From positions 765,806 to 829,805 of the forward strand of contig VXAZ01002106.1 of NCBI GenBank assembly GCA_013399875.1: DNA of 64,000 bases, written 5' to 3'. The notes under the pieces are model-generated. The model saw only the letters and a list, made by a program, of their open reading frames with translations, did no database searches and was not told the origin of the DNA. Source of the DNA: Gymnorhina tibicen. Taxonomy: Eukaryota; Chordata; Aves; Passeriformes; Artamidae. The translations under genes were made by a program, and so were the position numbers. This document shows, one piece after another, positions 11,287 through 21,620 of this stretch (position 1 is the first letter of the stretch; each line of letters opens with the position of its first letter).

Positions 11287-12663
11287 ATGGCACCGTCCCC
11301 AGGCGCTGTCCCGGGCTGGAGCCCGGAGCAGCCCGGGCGCTGTGCTCCAGGGTGGCTCAGCTCTGCCATCTAGCCTGCGAGCAGGAGACCTGAGGCGCTC
11401 GGGATGCAAAAACGAGACGAATTGAGGGATGCAAAACCACAGGGCTCAGCGTCTGATCAATACTCATTGACATTAGTGAGCTTTTTTTTACCTATCGACT
11501 TTACCAGGCAAAGGAATAGTAACAGCTTTGAAGGCTCGTGGTCTTTTCCTATTGAACACAGTGGTACAACATCAGTTAATGTTGGTGGGAGGAGCTCCAA
11601 GAGGAGCTCCAGCAGGGCTTTTGGAAGGAGGAATTGTGATCCCTCTCAAGTCAAGAGCAAAATTCCCATGACACCGAGTTACAGCCTGATGTTTTGTGGC
11701 TTTGTGTCTATGTGTAGCAGGCTGAGCTTTTGTCCCATGCATTCTTTCTTGCTCATCTATTAGTCAGGATAATGCATGAAATAGTTTAAAGTTTGTAGCT
11801 GAAAAGCTTTAAATGCTCTGTTGCTAACAGACCCCTAGGAGAGAAATCATCCCGTTCCTACTCTGATAAAATTAAAGAGAAAAACTTGCAACGTCTGCAT
11901 ATTAAACTTTAGTGTAAGGGGAAAATAGACTTTAAAAACCATACATGTGCCTGTTAGATTTCTAACTGGTATTTCAAATCACTGTAGTAATTATGCTAGG
12001 TATATTAAAATCCAAAATAACCAAATATGCAGGTATAGGCCCAATGCAAGGACTAGAAATAGGGAATCTTACTTATAACCTTTTTGGTTTTAAGAGGAAA
12101 AAAAGAGAAAAAGGAAAATTCAAGGTAAACTAGAATCCAAACACTATAAACAGTAGCAGATACTGGTTTGGGGGATGAAGCCCACTCAAAATGCCAGTGA
12201 CACCAAAGTAGAGCAACTTTTGTAGCACCAGTTATTTCCCAAGAGGACAGGGTCTAGTCAAGGTTCAGGGTATACAGTTTATTTCCACTCAGTGTTTAGA
12301 ATACAGATGACATATCTCTTTATTAAAATAAAGTGAAATAAACCCAATATTTTTGGCACTGAATATTTCTCCGTATTTCAGTTTGTTAAACCCACTTTAA
12401 GGCTGACAAAGCAATTGTCTATGAAAATGGAATCTAATCTGGAAGTTTTTTGAGTCTCTAGCTTACCTTAAATTTTAGCAAGCTTTCTTTTGAAGCGTTC
12501 CATCCCCACGGAGACATAATTGACATGGGAACATTAATAAGCTCACGTATAAAGTACCTTATGAATGCAGTCTCATTAGTGTAAGGTAATAAAGGACAGT
12601 GATAACTAACGGTTTAGTTTTTTCCAGCAAAACACTGCTTTGTAACGTACCTATAGTTTAGAG

Positions 12664-12669
12664 AATAAA
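12664..12669 (+). terminator. Distal AATAAA signal, candidate ONECUT1 3' end
   Basis: An AATAAA hexamer sits in an AT-rich context in the + orientation, with another near 12588. It is a plausible distal polyadenylation signal about 2.9 kb after the stop codon. No transcript evidence is available. Confidence 0.35.
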
Positions 12670-12689
12670 GCCTTATTTATTTAAAACTT

Positions 12690-14336
12690 GAGAACTTAAA
12701 AATGCAGGGAAATTCAAAGTACATTGCCGCATTTTTAGTATTTCCATTGTATTGTCTTTATAGACTACTTGCTGAAACCAAAGAGAACTTTCATACCAGC
12801 ATTAAATTTGCACCCAATATGCAATTTCAGGATCTCTGATACTCACACATGCAAGCCCCTAAGCAGGACTGTGTATATGTACATGCACACACGTTTTTAT
12901 GGGGTGGATGTATGTATACACGTGCACACACATGTCCACACACACTAAAACTGATGCACAAGTTATAGATTTTAAGTGTTTTGGGTTTTTTACATGCCTG
13001 TTTAAGTATATATAAACCTTTTGGTTTTCTCTAAGCCATTAGGAACAAACCACTCTTCCCATAAGCAATATGCGCCTCATGCTCTGAATAGGCAAACAAC
13101 ACACTTTTCTTTAATTTCTTACAAAACACGAAGCAAATAACTCTGGAACTGCTCAGTCTACCTGGAAAGCTGTGTTACCTCTGAGCAGACCGCCCGGCCA
13201 CACCGACTGAAGCATGGACAGGTTACCTGGTGCTCCCTTGCTCTGACTGGTGCCATTACTCAACAGGGCATCCTTGAAGGGGAGTTTTTTCTAATGCTGC
13301 ATTTAACGTTACCCAGGAAACCTGTCTCTGTCTGTTAGTGTTAGTCTTTCAGTTCGTTTCATTCCTGACAAAATGGAAATTAGTTTCAAATTCGACAAGA
13401 GGATCTAAAACTCTGCCAGGAAGGATTAGGAGAGGGAGCAGAACCTGAAACAGTTTGGGAGCATCAGGAGATGGGGCTTCAGTCAAAAGTGACTCCATGG
13501 GCAAGAGGGCATTAGGAACATGCATTCAGCTAACAGGCTGCATCCAAACCTGACCGCAGTGACCCACAGGGGGAGGCTGGCCAAGAGGTGAACTGTCCGC
13601 ATCCATCCCCATTGTAAATGGCATCATTAGATTTCTAGGAAAAAAAGAACAAAACGAACAAAAAAAAAACCCCCCTTCAGACCGCCCCACACCGCTCCGT
13701 CAGCCCCGCGTGGCTTCCCAGGGCCGCAGCCTCCTCTCCTTACTCAGGTAAAGCAAACCCCACCAGAGCGAGCCAGCCAGCAGCGGGGCTTTCGCTTGGG
13801 GAGTTGCTCCCACACGCCCCACGCCAGGAGCAAATTCCCAAGCGGCCGGGGTGGCCTGGCATGAGCGCAGCCCCAGGGCTGCCCGTGGGCACCGCTCTTC
13901 TCCTGGGCTTCCAGGATAAGGCCGCGGTGGTGGTGGGCGCTGCCCCGGGGGCTGCTGCTGCCCGCAGGGCTCAGAAACACTGCTGAGCTTATACCAAAGA
14001 GTCTTAGGACACCTCTCCTCACCTGAGTTGTAAACAAGACATTTTTACCCCAAAAAACGTTCCTTCTTTCTACTACTCTTCCTCCTATCCTCCTCCTCTT
14101 CCTCCTCCTTTGTACATAGGGATGAAAACTATGCATTTAGCAAACAAAGAGAAAGCACTTACCCTTTTCTATCTCACTGCGTTTGGGTGCATTCAAAGGC
14201 CCAGGGGCTAATTTTGAGACTTCGCTTAGCCTCCTGGTTTATTATTGTGGTGTGGTTAGCTTTACAATACATTTGGTAACTATTTGCTAAAGACAAAGAA
14301 GCAAAAGGTAAGGAATAGCTACTTCCACGTGTTAAA

Positions 14337-14367
<31 letters not shown>

Positions 14368-14646
14368 TGTGTAAAGATCTACTATTTATAGTGTGAACCA
14401 AAGACGCTACCTCACTCGATTTCCATTGGTGATTTTAATCACATTGATGATACCAAAGAATACCAAAGATTTTTCATGCACGGCCTTGGTCTGGAAAGGG
14501 AACTCATCCTCCTTCTTACTCCCATCCCCCCGTCCCTCTTCCTCACCTTCACTCAGTGTGTAACCTTGTCTTCATTCTTAGTGGTAATGCTAATAACCTT
14601 ACGAATACTTCTCTTGCTACAACTGCTACTACTGACGATGATAAGG

Positions 14647-14678
<32 letters not shown>

Positions 14679-15900
14679 GCTCTAGGCAAACATGTTGCAA
14701 ACTTTGTAAACTCATAGGACGAGTGCCTTGCTTGAACCAAAGTGTTAAACCGCTGTTGACCTCTTTATCTCTCACCTTATACTCTTTGAATACCTCAGCC
14801 TGTTAGAAAGGCCACTAATGAAAAAAAGGAATAATTCTTCACCGTGGTGCTTTTTGCCGTGCAACCATGCAATGAAACCTTCTTTGATACCAAAGGAAAA
14901 TGGTTTTTTCCACTTTCTTGCTGACAAACCAAAGGTTCCCTCTTCTTTCCCCCAAAGCAGCTTGAGTCCCTCAGCCCAGACAGGCCGTGCATCGCTTTTA
15001 CCAATTCCTCCAAATACCTCATAGTAATAAATCTTTAGGGTTATGTTGTATAGAGAGTCTATGTGATAAGGCAGAACTTACTAGTTTGATAATTGTTAAG
15101 GTTACTTAAAAAAAGCTTTATAATTCTTATTTATTTTGTAGGGGTTGTTTTGTTTGTATATTCCTTTTATATTGTTTGGTTTGGGTTTGGGTTTCTTCTT
15201 TTTTTCCTCTTTTTTGGCAGAACGTCTCTGTTATACTCAAGGAAGATCTTATTCCTGGGAATGTTTCAAAGTGGGTAAAGATTGCTGTTTGCAATGAATG
15301 CAAGAAAGGGAAACATAGCTTCAATTACTTTTGTTTCAACTAGGATGCTTTGTGTTTGCTAGTCGATGTTCTTTTCACAGGGTAAAAAAAAATATTCTCT
15401 GCTGTGATAAATGGTTCCTATTTTTTCTCTATAATGTGCTGTGACTTTTAATTTAATTACATTTTGTATACGCTTATTTAATCACTGCTTTAATTTATGA
15501 CTATGTAGTTTAAAAAAGAATTGTATATAGTAGATTCAAAAATGGCCAAAGCTTTATGTTACAATCTTTTCATTCTTGATGCTGAGATGAACTGAAGGAG
15601 AGTGCTTCTCTTGACTGCAGGGTGTATCTTCAGCCTTGTCTTGGCATGCACTTCCACCCGTGTTACAAACACTGCCAGGTTACCCCCCAGGCCTCCCTTC
15701 CCCCCAACTTGTACATGCCAAAATGAGTGTTTCAAGGTAGTACTTTTGTCACTTAGAAAGCAGAAAGGCATTATTAGTGTGTTTTTTCTTTAATTTATTT
15801 GTCTCTTTCTAGAAAGATTGCTTTGTGGGTGAGACCCGCACATCCAAAGAATTTAAAAGTCGTTTAATGTTTAAAAGCACTGGCATTTGTGAGAGATTTT
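12690..15900. other. AT-rich DNA downstream of ONECUT1, no recognised gene
   Basis: Mostly AT-rich with a moderately GC-rich patch at 13680-13980. It holds an alternating purine-pyrimidine (TG/CA, TA) segment at about 12865-12950, a poly-A/AAAG tract at 14334-14366 and an (AAT)n microsatellite near 14650. The 3' UTR of ONECUT1 could extend into this region. No open frame resembles a known protein. Confidence 0.5.
14647..14678. repeat. (AAT)n trinucleotide microsatellite
   Basis: About ten consecutive AAT/ATA/TAA units in an AT-rich context form a simple sequence repeat. Confidence 0.9.
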
Positions 15901-16165
15901 GCTGAGTTTTTATTTTCCTTCGCCATTCGCACGGGTAGCGCAAGCGAGTAGCAGGCGCGGGCCTCGGGAGAAAAGCGGACTCGAATCTGGAAACCTTGCT
16001 CACGGAAAGGCTCCTGCTCACGGCGGCTCCCCTGCTCCGCGGGTCCTGGGGCCCCTGGGAAGCTGCGGCTTCTCCCGGGCTCGGGGGCCGCGGTGCCCGG
16101 CCGCGGGTGGGTGCGGAGGGACCTGCGCCGGGTCCCTGCGAGGGGCACGGAGCCTGCCCCGGCTC

Positions 16166-16284
16166 CCCTGCGGCTCCGGGGAGGACGAGGCGGTTCGGAG
16201 TTGAAAAGCAAAAAAAAAAAAAAAGAAAAAAAAAAAGAAAAAGAAAGGANNNNGGTCCGGGGAGGACAAGGGGGTTCGGAGTGA

Positions 16285-16315
<31 letters not shown>

Positions 16316-16318
16316 GAA
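16166..16318. repeat. Duplicated GC-rich block plus poly-A unit with a 4-base gap
   Basis: Two similar blocks each begin with a CCGGGGAGGAC core, continue through GGTTCGGAGT and end in a long A-rich run. The first spans about 16166-16249 and the second 16254-16318, separated by four N. The first lies at the end of a CpG-rich patch (15930-16200). The second may be a true tandem duplication or an assembly artefact next to a difficult poly-A tract. Confidence 0.75.
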
Positions 16319-16654
16319 AGAGTAAGGACAATGATACTTCTGCAAAGCTGATGATGGCATCATGGCACAGAGAATAGGATGCCACTCACTTGTGTTTTAT
16401 TTTGCATAAAGACTAGATTCTGGTTCAACTAAATGTTGTGTGCTGACACGGTTTGTGATGGCTGTAAATATTTCCTTTCCCGTGCAGTAGCCGAGCCCCA
16501 GGTGTACCTTGTTTTCCTTCGAGGGGATAGTGAAGGGGTTGAGGGAGGGAAGGACAAGGGCAGGGTCGGAGCTTTTGGTCGGAAGTTACACTTTCTAGGT
16601 ACATTTTTATACTTCGAGTATTGAAATGGGGCAATAAAGACGCTCTGAAATGAA

Positions 16655-16690
16655 GGATCATTAAATGATCCATTGGCGGGCATTGGCTCA
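16655..16690. promoter_or_regulatory. 17-bp perfect palindrome followed by two ATTGG boxes
   Basis: GGATCATTAAATGATCC at 16655-16671 is a perfect inverted repeat with 8-base arms around one A. It is followed at once by ATTGGCGGGCATTGG, two inverted CCAAT motifs about 11 bases apart. This is a plausible homeodomain-dimer or NF-Y-type regulatory cluster a few hundred bases before a CpG-rich islet. Function is inferred only. Confidence 0.4.
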
Positions 16691-16859
16691 GTGTCTGCTT
16701 TTAATACAGGAGCTAATGCTGTGCAATGAGTTCTGCTTCACGGGGAGGGGAGGCAATGTTAGCCTGTGGACCAGCACGAGCCATCGAGCGCCGGACAAAC
16801 CGTGCTCAGGGAGCCGCGGTTTCCCGTCCCGTTCCGGTAGTTTGATTTTTCACGGAATG

Positions 16860-17045
16860 TTCTGCGTTTTACTGCACTTACCGCATCCTCGAGGGCCGTG
16901 GGGCCGCGTTAGCTTTGCAGCCTGACCCGAGCGCCGGGGGATGCCGCCCGGGCAGCTGTGAGCGCACCCGCCCCGCCCCGGCCCCGCCGCAGCCAGGGCG
17001 CCACTGACAATCACGGGTCCCAGCTCCGCAGGGGTAGGAAATCTT
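16860..17045. promoter_or_regulatory. Small CpG islet with GC boxes
   Basis: CpG-dense sequence contains consecutive CCCGCCCCG words resembling Sp1/KLF boxes, immediately before a 94-base poly-A tract. It could be the promoter of an unannotated non-coding transcript. There is no coding exon nearby. Confidence 0.35.
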
Positions 17046-17087
17046 CCCAGAGCAAGCGGGAGTTCTTCCAGAGCAACGGAACAAAAC

Positions 17088-17088
<1 letters not shown>

Positions 17089-17182
<94 letters not shown>
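17089..17182 (+). repeat. Uninterrupted 94-base poly-A tract
   Basis: A homopolymer of 94 A residues is followed by TT, one ambiguous base and a further A-run. No retrotransposed body with recognisable similarity precedes it, and no target-site duplication was found. It may be an expanded homopolymer or a polymerase or assembly artefact. Confidence 0.85.
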
Positions 17183-17184
<2 letters not shown>

Positions 17185-17542
17185 NAAAAAAAAGAAAAAT
17201 AACGAAAACGAAGCGAAGATTTTGCTAAAGCCCTTTGCTGCCATCTTTAGTTCGCCCATTAGGAAGCAGCAGTAGTTTATGCGTTGCATCTGCATTTCAG
17301 ACTAAGTGATTATTGTACCTAATTACGGTTGATTGCTGATATTTCCTCACTCTCTCTCTTAGTCAAGCGCTTCTTCTGTATTTTTGTGTGTAGCGATGAC
17401 AAGTGCAGTGCGCTAGGCATTGCCCTGGGTTGGGTATGAGTATCTCCTGTACTGCGTTAAGATTTCCTTAAGTTACTTTTTTTAAGCTTTGCTACTGTTC
17501 TCACTTTATGCCGTGCAATATCATCTGCTGTGTTTGCTAAGC

Positions 17543-17597
17543 AAAAAAAAAAAAAAAAAAAAGAAAAAAAAGAGAAAAAGTAAAAAAAAAAAAAAAA
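17543..17597 (+). repeat. Poly-A / AAAG simple repeat
   Basis: A-rich tract with sporadic G and T, the third such tract within 1.4 kb. Confidence 0.85.
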
Positions 17598-17623
17598 GCA
17601 AGTGATGATGTCATCATGCTTTT

Positions 17624-17663
17624 CAGTGTTACAATGTTTCAGCGTTACAATGTTTCAGCGTTT
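17624..17663. repeat. Short 16-bp tandem repeat, 2.5 copies
   Basis: CAGYGTTACAATGTTT occurs at 17624-17639 and 17640-17655, followed by a half copy. The first copy differs from the second by one base. Confidence 0.85.
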
Positions 17664-17998
17664 ATGTAGTCACAAAAATGTAGTAAATAAAAGGTTGGAT
17701 TTTCCAGCACTTTAAATTTAGACATTTCTTGCCTTCTTTTGTTTCTCCATGTGCAGCCACAAGGCACTGGGCTGAGCCAAGGGGAGCTGTGAGCCCCATG
17801 GGCAGCCCCAGCTCTCCCATGGGAGGGGCAGCTTCGGTGGAGTCCTGGGAGGGACATCCACGGGGTGGGGGGAAAGCGGGGGAGCACATGAAAGGGCACC
17901 TCGGGCTTCCCAGCACTGCGTCTTCTTCCCTCCATCCATGCAGGCATGCAGCCCCCACCCCCAGCAAGCACTCCCCATCCTCCTGCAGCCCTCCAGGC

Positions 17999-18143
17999 TC
18001 CCCATCCCATCCCATCCCATCCCATCCCGTCCAGTCACGTCCCGCCCCGCNNNNNNNNNNNNNNNNNNNNNNNNNNNNNNNNNNNNNNNNNNNNNTCCCA
18101 TCCCATCCCATCCCATCCCATCCCATCCCATCCCATCCCATCA
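17999..18143. repeat. (TCCCA)n pentanucleotide microsatellite containing a 45-base gap
   Basis: Perfect TCCCA repeats flank a run of N at 18051-18095, with a degenerate GTCCAGTCACGTCCC stretch before the gap. The Ser/His/Pro/Ile and Gly/Trp/Asp/Met peptides predicted here are repeat artefacts. The true length is unknown because of the gap. Confidence 0.95.
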
Positions 18144-18149
18144 TGGTGG

Positions 18150-21100
18150 GCTCCAGGAAGACGAGCACCAAGTGTCTGAGAGGTGAGTGCTGTTCATACC
18201 AGATGCATTTCTCTAATTGAGGGGAAAAACATTAAGGAAATAAGTGAAGCAAATAATCTTGGTTCCCTTTATATCATCTAAGGGTATGGATGTCACCAAA
18301 CTAATTCACAGAGGTGTTTCCTTTTGTGTGATGGAGTCCACCCCAGGCCTGCAGGATCAATATTTAATTGTTTAAAGGGATATTGTATTCCTTTCCTGTC
18401 ACTGTTGTTAATGCCTTCGCTCTCTGTAATCCCACGGGGTCTTTTCCTGGGGATCTGATCAGAAAGATTACCCATCACTCGGGAGTGGTGGGAGGAGAGT
18501 CCCAGCCATAAAAGATTCAGGAATGCATTGAACCGTTTTCTCTCTATCTCCTAATGAAGTGATGAAGCGTGTGCCACAAAATTTAACAGGGTTTTGTGGC
18601 AAATCAGGTTGCACTGCTGAGAGGAGGATTAAACCTTCATCGTTGTCCCATAAATCATGGCATCAGCTACATTTATTCTGATGGATGGTCTGGACTCTGC
18701 TGACAATATTTTATCTCTGGAAGTGCCTGCAGCCTGTGCCCTGATGTGCAATTTCTTTCTACCACTAAGCTGCGAGAGGCACCGAGCGCATCCCTTCGGA
18801 GGCCTCCCCCCGGGCTTGGTACCCCAAGACCGTGTCAGAAACCAAAGCATCACCAGGACCCCCTGTCCAGGGCAAGCACAAAGGCAAAGGGAGATAGGAA
18901 GCTGGAAATGTCCTCCATCCCCAGAAGGAGTGCCTCTGGGATTTGCTCATCTGCAGCCTCCCACCCGCCAGGCCTGGGGTAACTCAGGTCAGTATCTCCA
19001 CAGGATGGTGCTGGCCAGGGCCACGGTGCAAGGTGAGGGCTCCAGCTGTGTTCACCCTCACCTGGCAGAGAAGGGCACACAGCAAAATGCTTTTTCTAAA
19101 AGAAATAATCTGGAGATGCCACAAGGGTTGAAGCACATCAGGCAGACGCGGTGAATGTTTCCCACGTTCTCATCCCATGGGCCAGGAGACAACAATGGGC
19201 AGCACGTGGGCAGAGCCTGTCACAGCCACAGCAGGTCCCCTTGCTGCGACCTCTATCCACACCTCCCGCCCCTTATTTCCTTCTCACGTGAGCTGAGGGG
19301 AGCCAGCTGGGCTCATCACAGAAACCCACACCCCAAACACCAAAATGAGCTTCACGAACTTCATTTTCTGAGCACTGGCAGAATGCAAGGTGAGCAGAGC
19401 AGTGCGCACCATCTCCCCAGGACAGGGAGAGGAGTTGCTCTTGCCTCACTTGCACCTAGACCCTTTCAGGGACGAAGACAGCAGCAGCTGGATGCTGCCT
19501 TGACCCACCCTTGGTGGCAGCAGGGGCAGCACAGGTGATGCAGCAGCTGCAGCCTGTTTGCATGTGGCTAACCCAGGGCAGTAGAGGCTGCCTGAGCTGG
19601 ACCCTACTTCCCAGCCAGAGGAGCTGTGCCTGGTGAGGGGGGCAGATCTGGTATGTTTGGGGGGAAATATGGGCTGCTTTGTGTCTAGATTTGAGCTCTT
19701 TGGGGTTTTGTGTTTATGTGGGGGGGGAGGAGGTGGGTCATGGCTCAGGTGCCCTGTGTGGGATGGGGCAGGGCTGCTGTCAGAGTTATGAATTACCAAT
19801 AAGGGCTAAAAGCCTCCAGCAGGGCTGTGGAGGGGAGGAGGGTAATGAGGCAGGGACAGAGCTGGAGGGATGTGCTGCTGCTGGGGCCAGCAGCTGGGCC
19901 TGGCTCTGGCAGGGACAGGGAGGGCCCCAGCAGCTATGGAGGGGTGTGCTGGGGCTGCCTGAAGGCTGGGGCAGTACCTGGACAAGTCCTGAGCAATTTT
20001 CTTCCTTTTAGGGCACTGCTGGGGGAGAGGAGCTGTGCAGTGCCCAGCCCCGTGCCAGGGCAGGGGGCCACTGTTCCCCCCAGTGACAGCCCCTGTCTGG
20101 ACGGAGCTGGCATTATCACGCCCGTGCATCTGGGAGCCAGCACAGTTATTTACGTGCAGGAAAAAGCCCTTTGTAAAAAATGCTCTATTCAACAAGCAAA
20201 ATAATTTCCTACCCAAGGGAGGTGCCCAGAATTTCAGTCTCAGTTATGCTTTTGGTACTAATTATCGCTTGATGTTAAAGATGCTTGGGAGGGAAATTTA
20301 ATCCCTGTTATTGGCTTCGTTAGGAAGAAGTACTGCCATGCAAAGCACGAGCACTTGGTGTAGGTGAATCCACAGTGGCTGCTAATACATAAACCCCATG
20401 CTGCTCGGAATATCAGCTGAAAGTGTTTGGCAGTGGAGAGAGTACAAAGGAGTGCCAACCCCACGTGCCCACCCAGTCTGTGTGCTCTGCCCCGGGCACC
20501 CAGTTGTCCCCTGTATCACAGAAATTAATCCTTGCTTGACTGAAGGTGGCCATGCTTTTGTTTTGGTAGCCTCGTGAAGAAAATACAACCCCAGATTTAA
20601 CAACTGTCTCCCCAGGGCAGCTCTGCTCAGCCAAGGTCTGTCTCCACAGGTGGGAGGGGCTGCTTGAAAGAGCTGCTGTCGTGTACATGACAGGTTTACA
20701 AGCCCTTCCCCGGGTAAGGGTGAGAAGGTTCTTCACGGTGAGAAACAGGCTATTGGCTGCTGGCCAGGCTACACCACTTTGTGAACCTGGTCAAAGGTTT
20801 TATGCCTCTGGTGTCACCTGCAGCTCGGGCCTTTGGCATGCTGTTTGCTGTCCCAAGGAAGAGGTGCTTGAGCTCTAGTCCTGCTGGACAAGCGCGGTGG
20901 TTCGAGCGGGATGCCTGGCACGTGCCTGGCACAAAGCCCCGCGTTCGGCACAGTGTGACCCCTGCCTGCTGTGCTTGGGTGAAAGGTAGCGAAGCATCTT
21001 ACTCCAGCTCTTCTTGGTGGAGCGTGCTTCCAAAATCTGCCAGAGGTGTGAGGGTGCCGTGAGGCAAAGGGAAGATGCGTGGCCATGGCAGGAGGCTTGT

Positions 21101-21190
21101 GAGACCCCTGCTCTGCAGCAGTGAGGCTCCTGCAAGGGGCTGCCAGCAGCAGGGAGCAGCGGCCTCTTCCCCGGCAGAGCGTGCTGCCCG
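18150..21190. other. Intergenic DNA, no recognised gene
   Basis: Moderately GC-rich sequence (especially 18700-20100) gives many open frames of 60-140 residues on both strands. None resembles a known protein, and none is flanked by a convincing pair of splice sites. Confidence 0.5.
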
Positions 21191-21199
21191 GGGTGACTC

Positions 21200-21620
21200 A
21201 GCTACAGAAGCCACCGTGTTCATCACAAATATCCCTGGTGATGCAGGGACAAGGAGAGTGAATTACTCAAATTACTTGAATCTCCCCAGTGGTGCACGGA
21301 GATTCAATCTCGGCCTGGCATTAAATCAAGTCGGTGACATAGATCAAAGGATGCTGCTTTAATCACCTCGTTAGGCCACAGACATCATTAGTTACTCATT
21401 ATGATGTGTTGATGCCGGCGTTCTCTGTAACACAGTTATGTACACTCGCTATCAGACATTTTTCTCATCAAACGGGATGTCAATACTTTAACATCTTAAT
21501 GAGTTACAGTCAATATCCATTGCAATAAAGCTCGTGTTTTCTCATGATTTCATCTACCCTTAGGGTTTTGATTAAAATGGCCGCTTTTTCCAGGTAATTG
21601 ATTGAGGAATTAGGGAAATT
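21200..21620. promoter_or_regulatory. Candidate conserved non-coding element
   Basis: The segment is rich in homeodomain-type ATTA/TAAT and TTGATT words. It includes ATCAAAGG, a TCF/LEF-like site, at 21343-21350 and several TGATT motifs. It contains no repeats and few long frames, and its texture matches developmental enhancers found around transcription-factor genes such as ONECUT1. Conservation could not be tested here. Confidence 0.3.

Larger units (their letters stand above)
9767..12690 (+). other. ONECUT1: Probable ONECUT1 3' untranslated region
   Basis: After the stop codon comes a long AT-rich stretch typical of a transcription-factor 3' UTR, interrupted by a minisatellite at 10811-11286. 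AATAAA signals occur at 9809-9826 (four overlapping copies), near 12588 and at 12664-12669. The first cluster lies only about 45 bases after the stop, so use of a distal signal is more likely. The exact end cannot be set from sequence alone, and similar AT-rich DNA continues to about 15.9 kb. Confidence 0.55.

Noticed and set aside
10692..11425. His/Cys/Val-rich open frames up to 225 residues on both strands
   Set aside because: They translate the GTGRCACCST minisatellite; all three minus frames are open, as expected of a repeat unit without stops.
3042..17682. A shared ATGTAGTC-CAAAAAT word near 3043 and 17665
   Set aside because: A 15-of-16 match between two places is expected by chance in 64 kb, and the flanks are unrelated.
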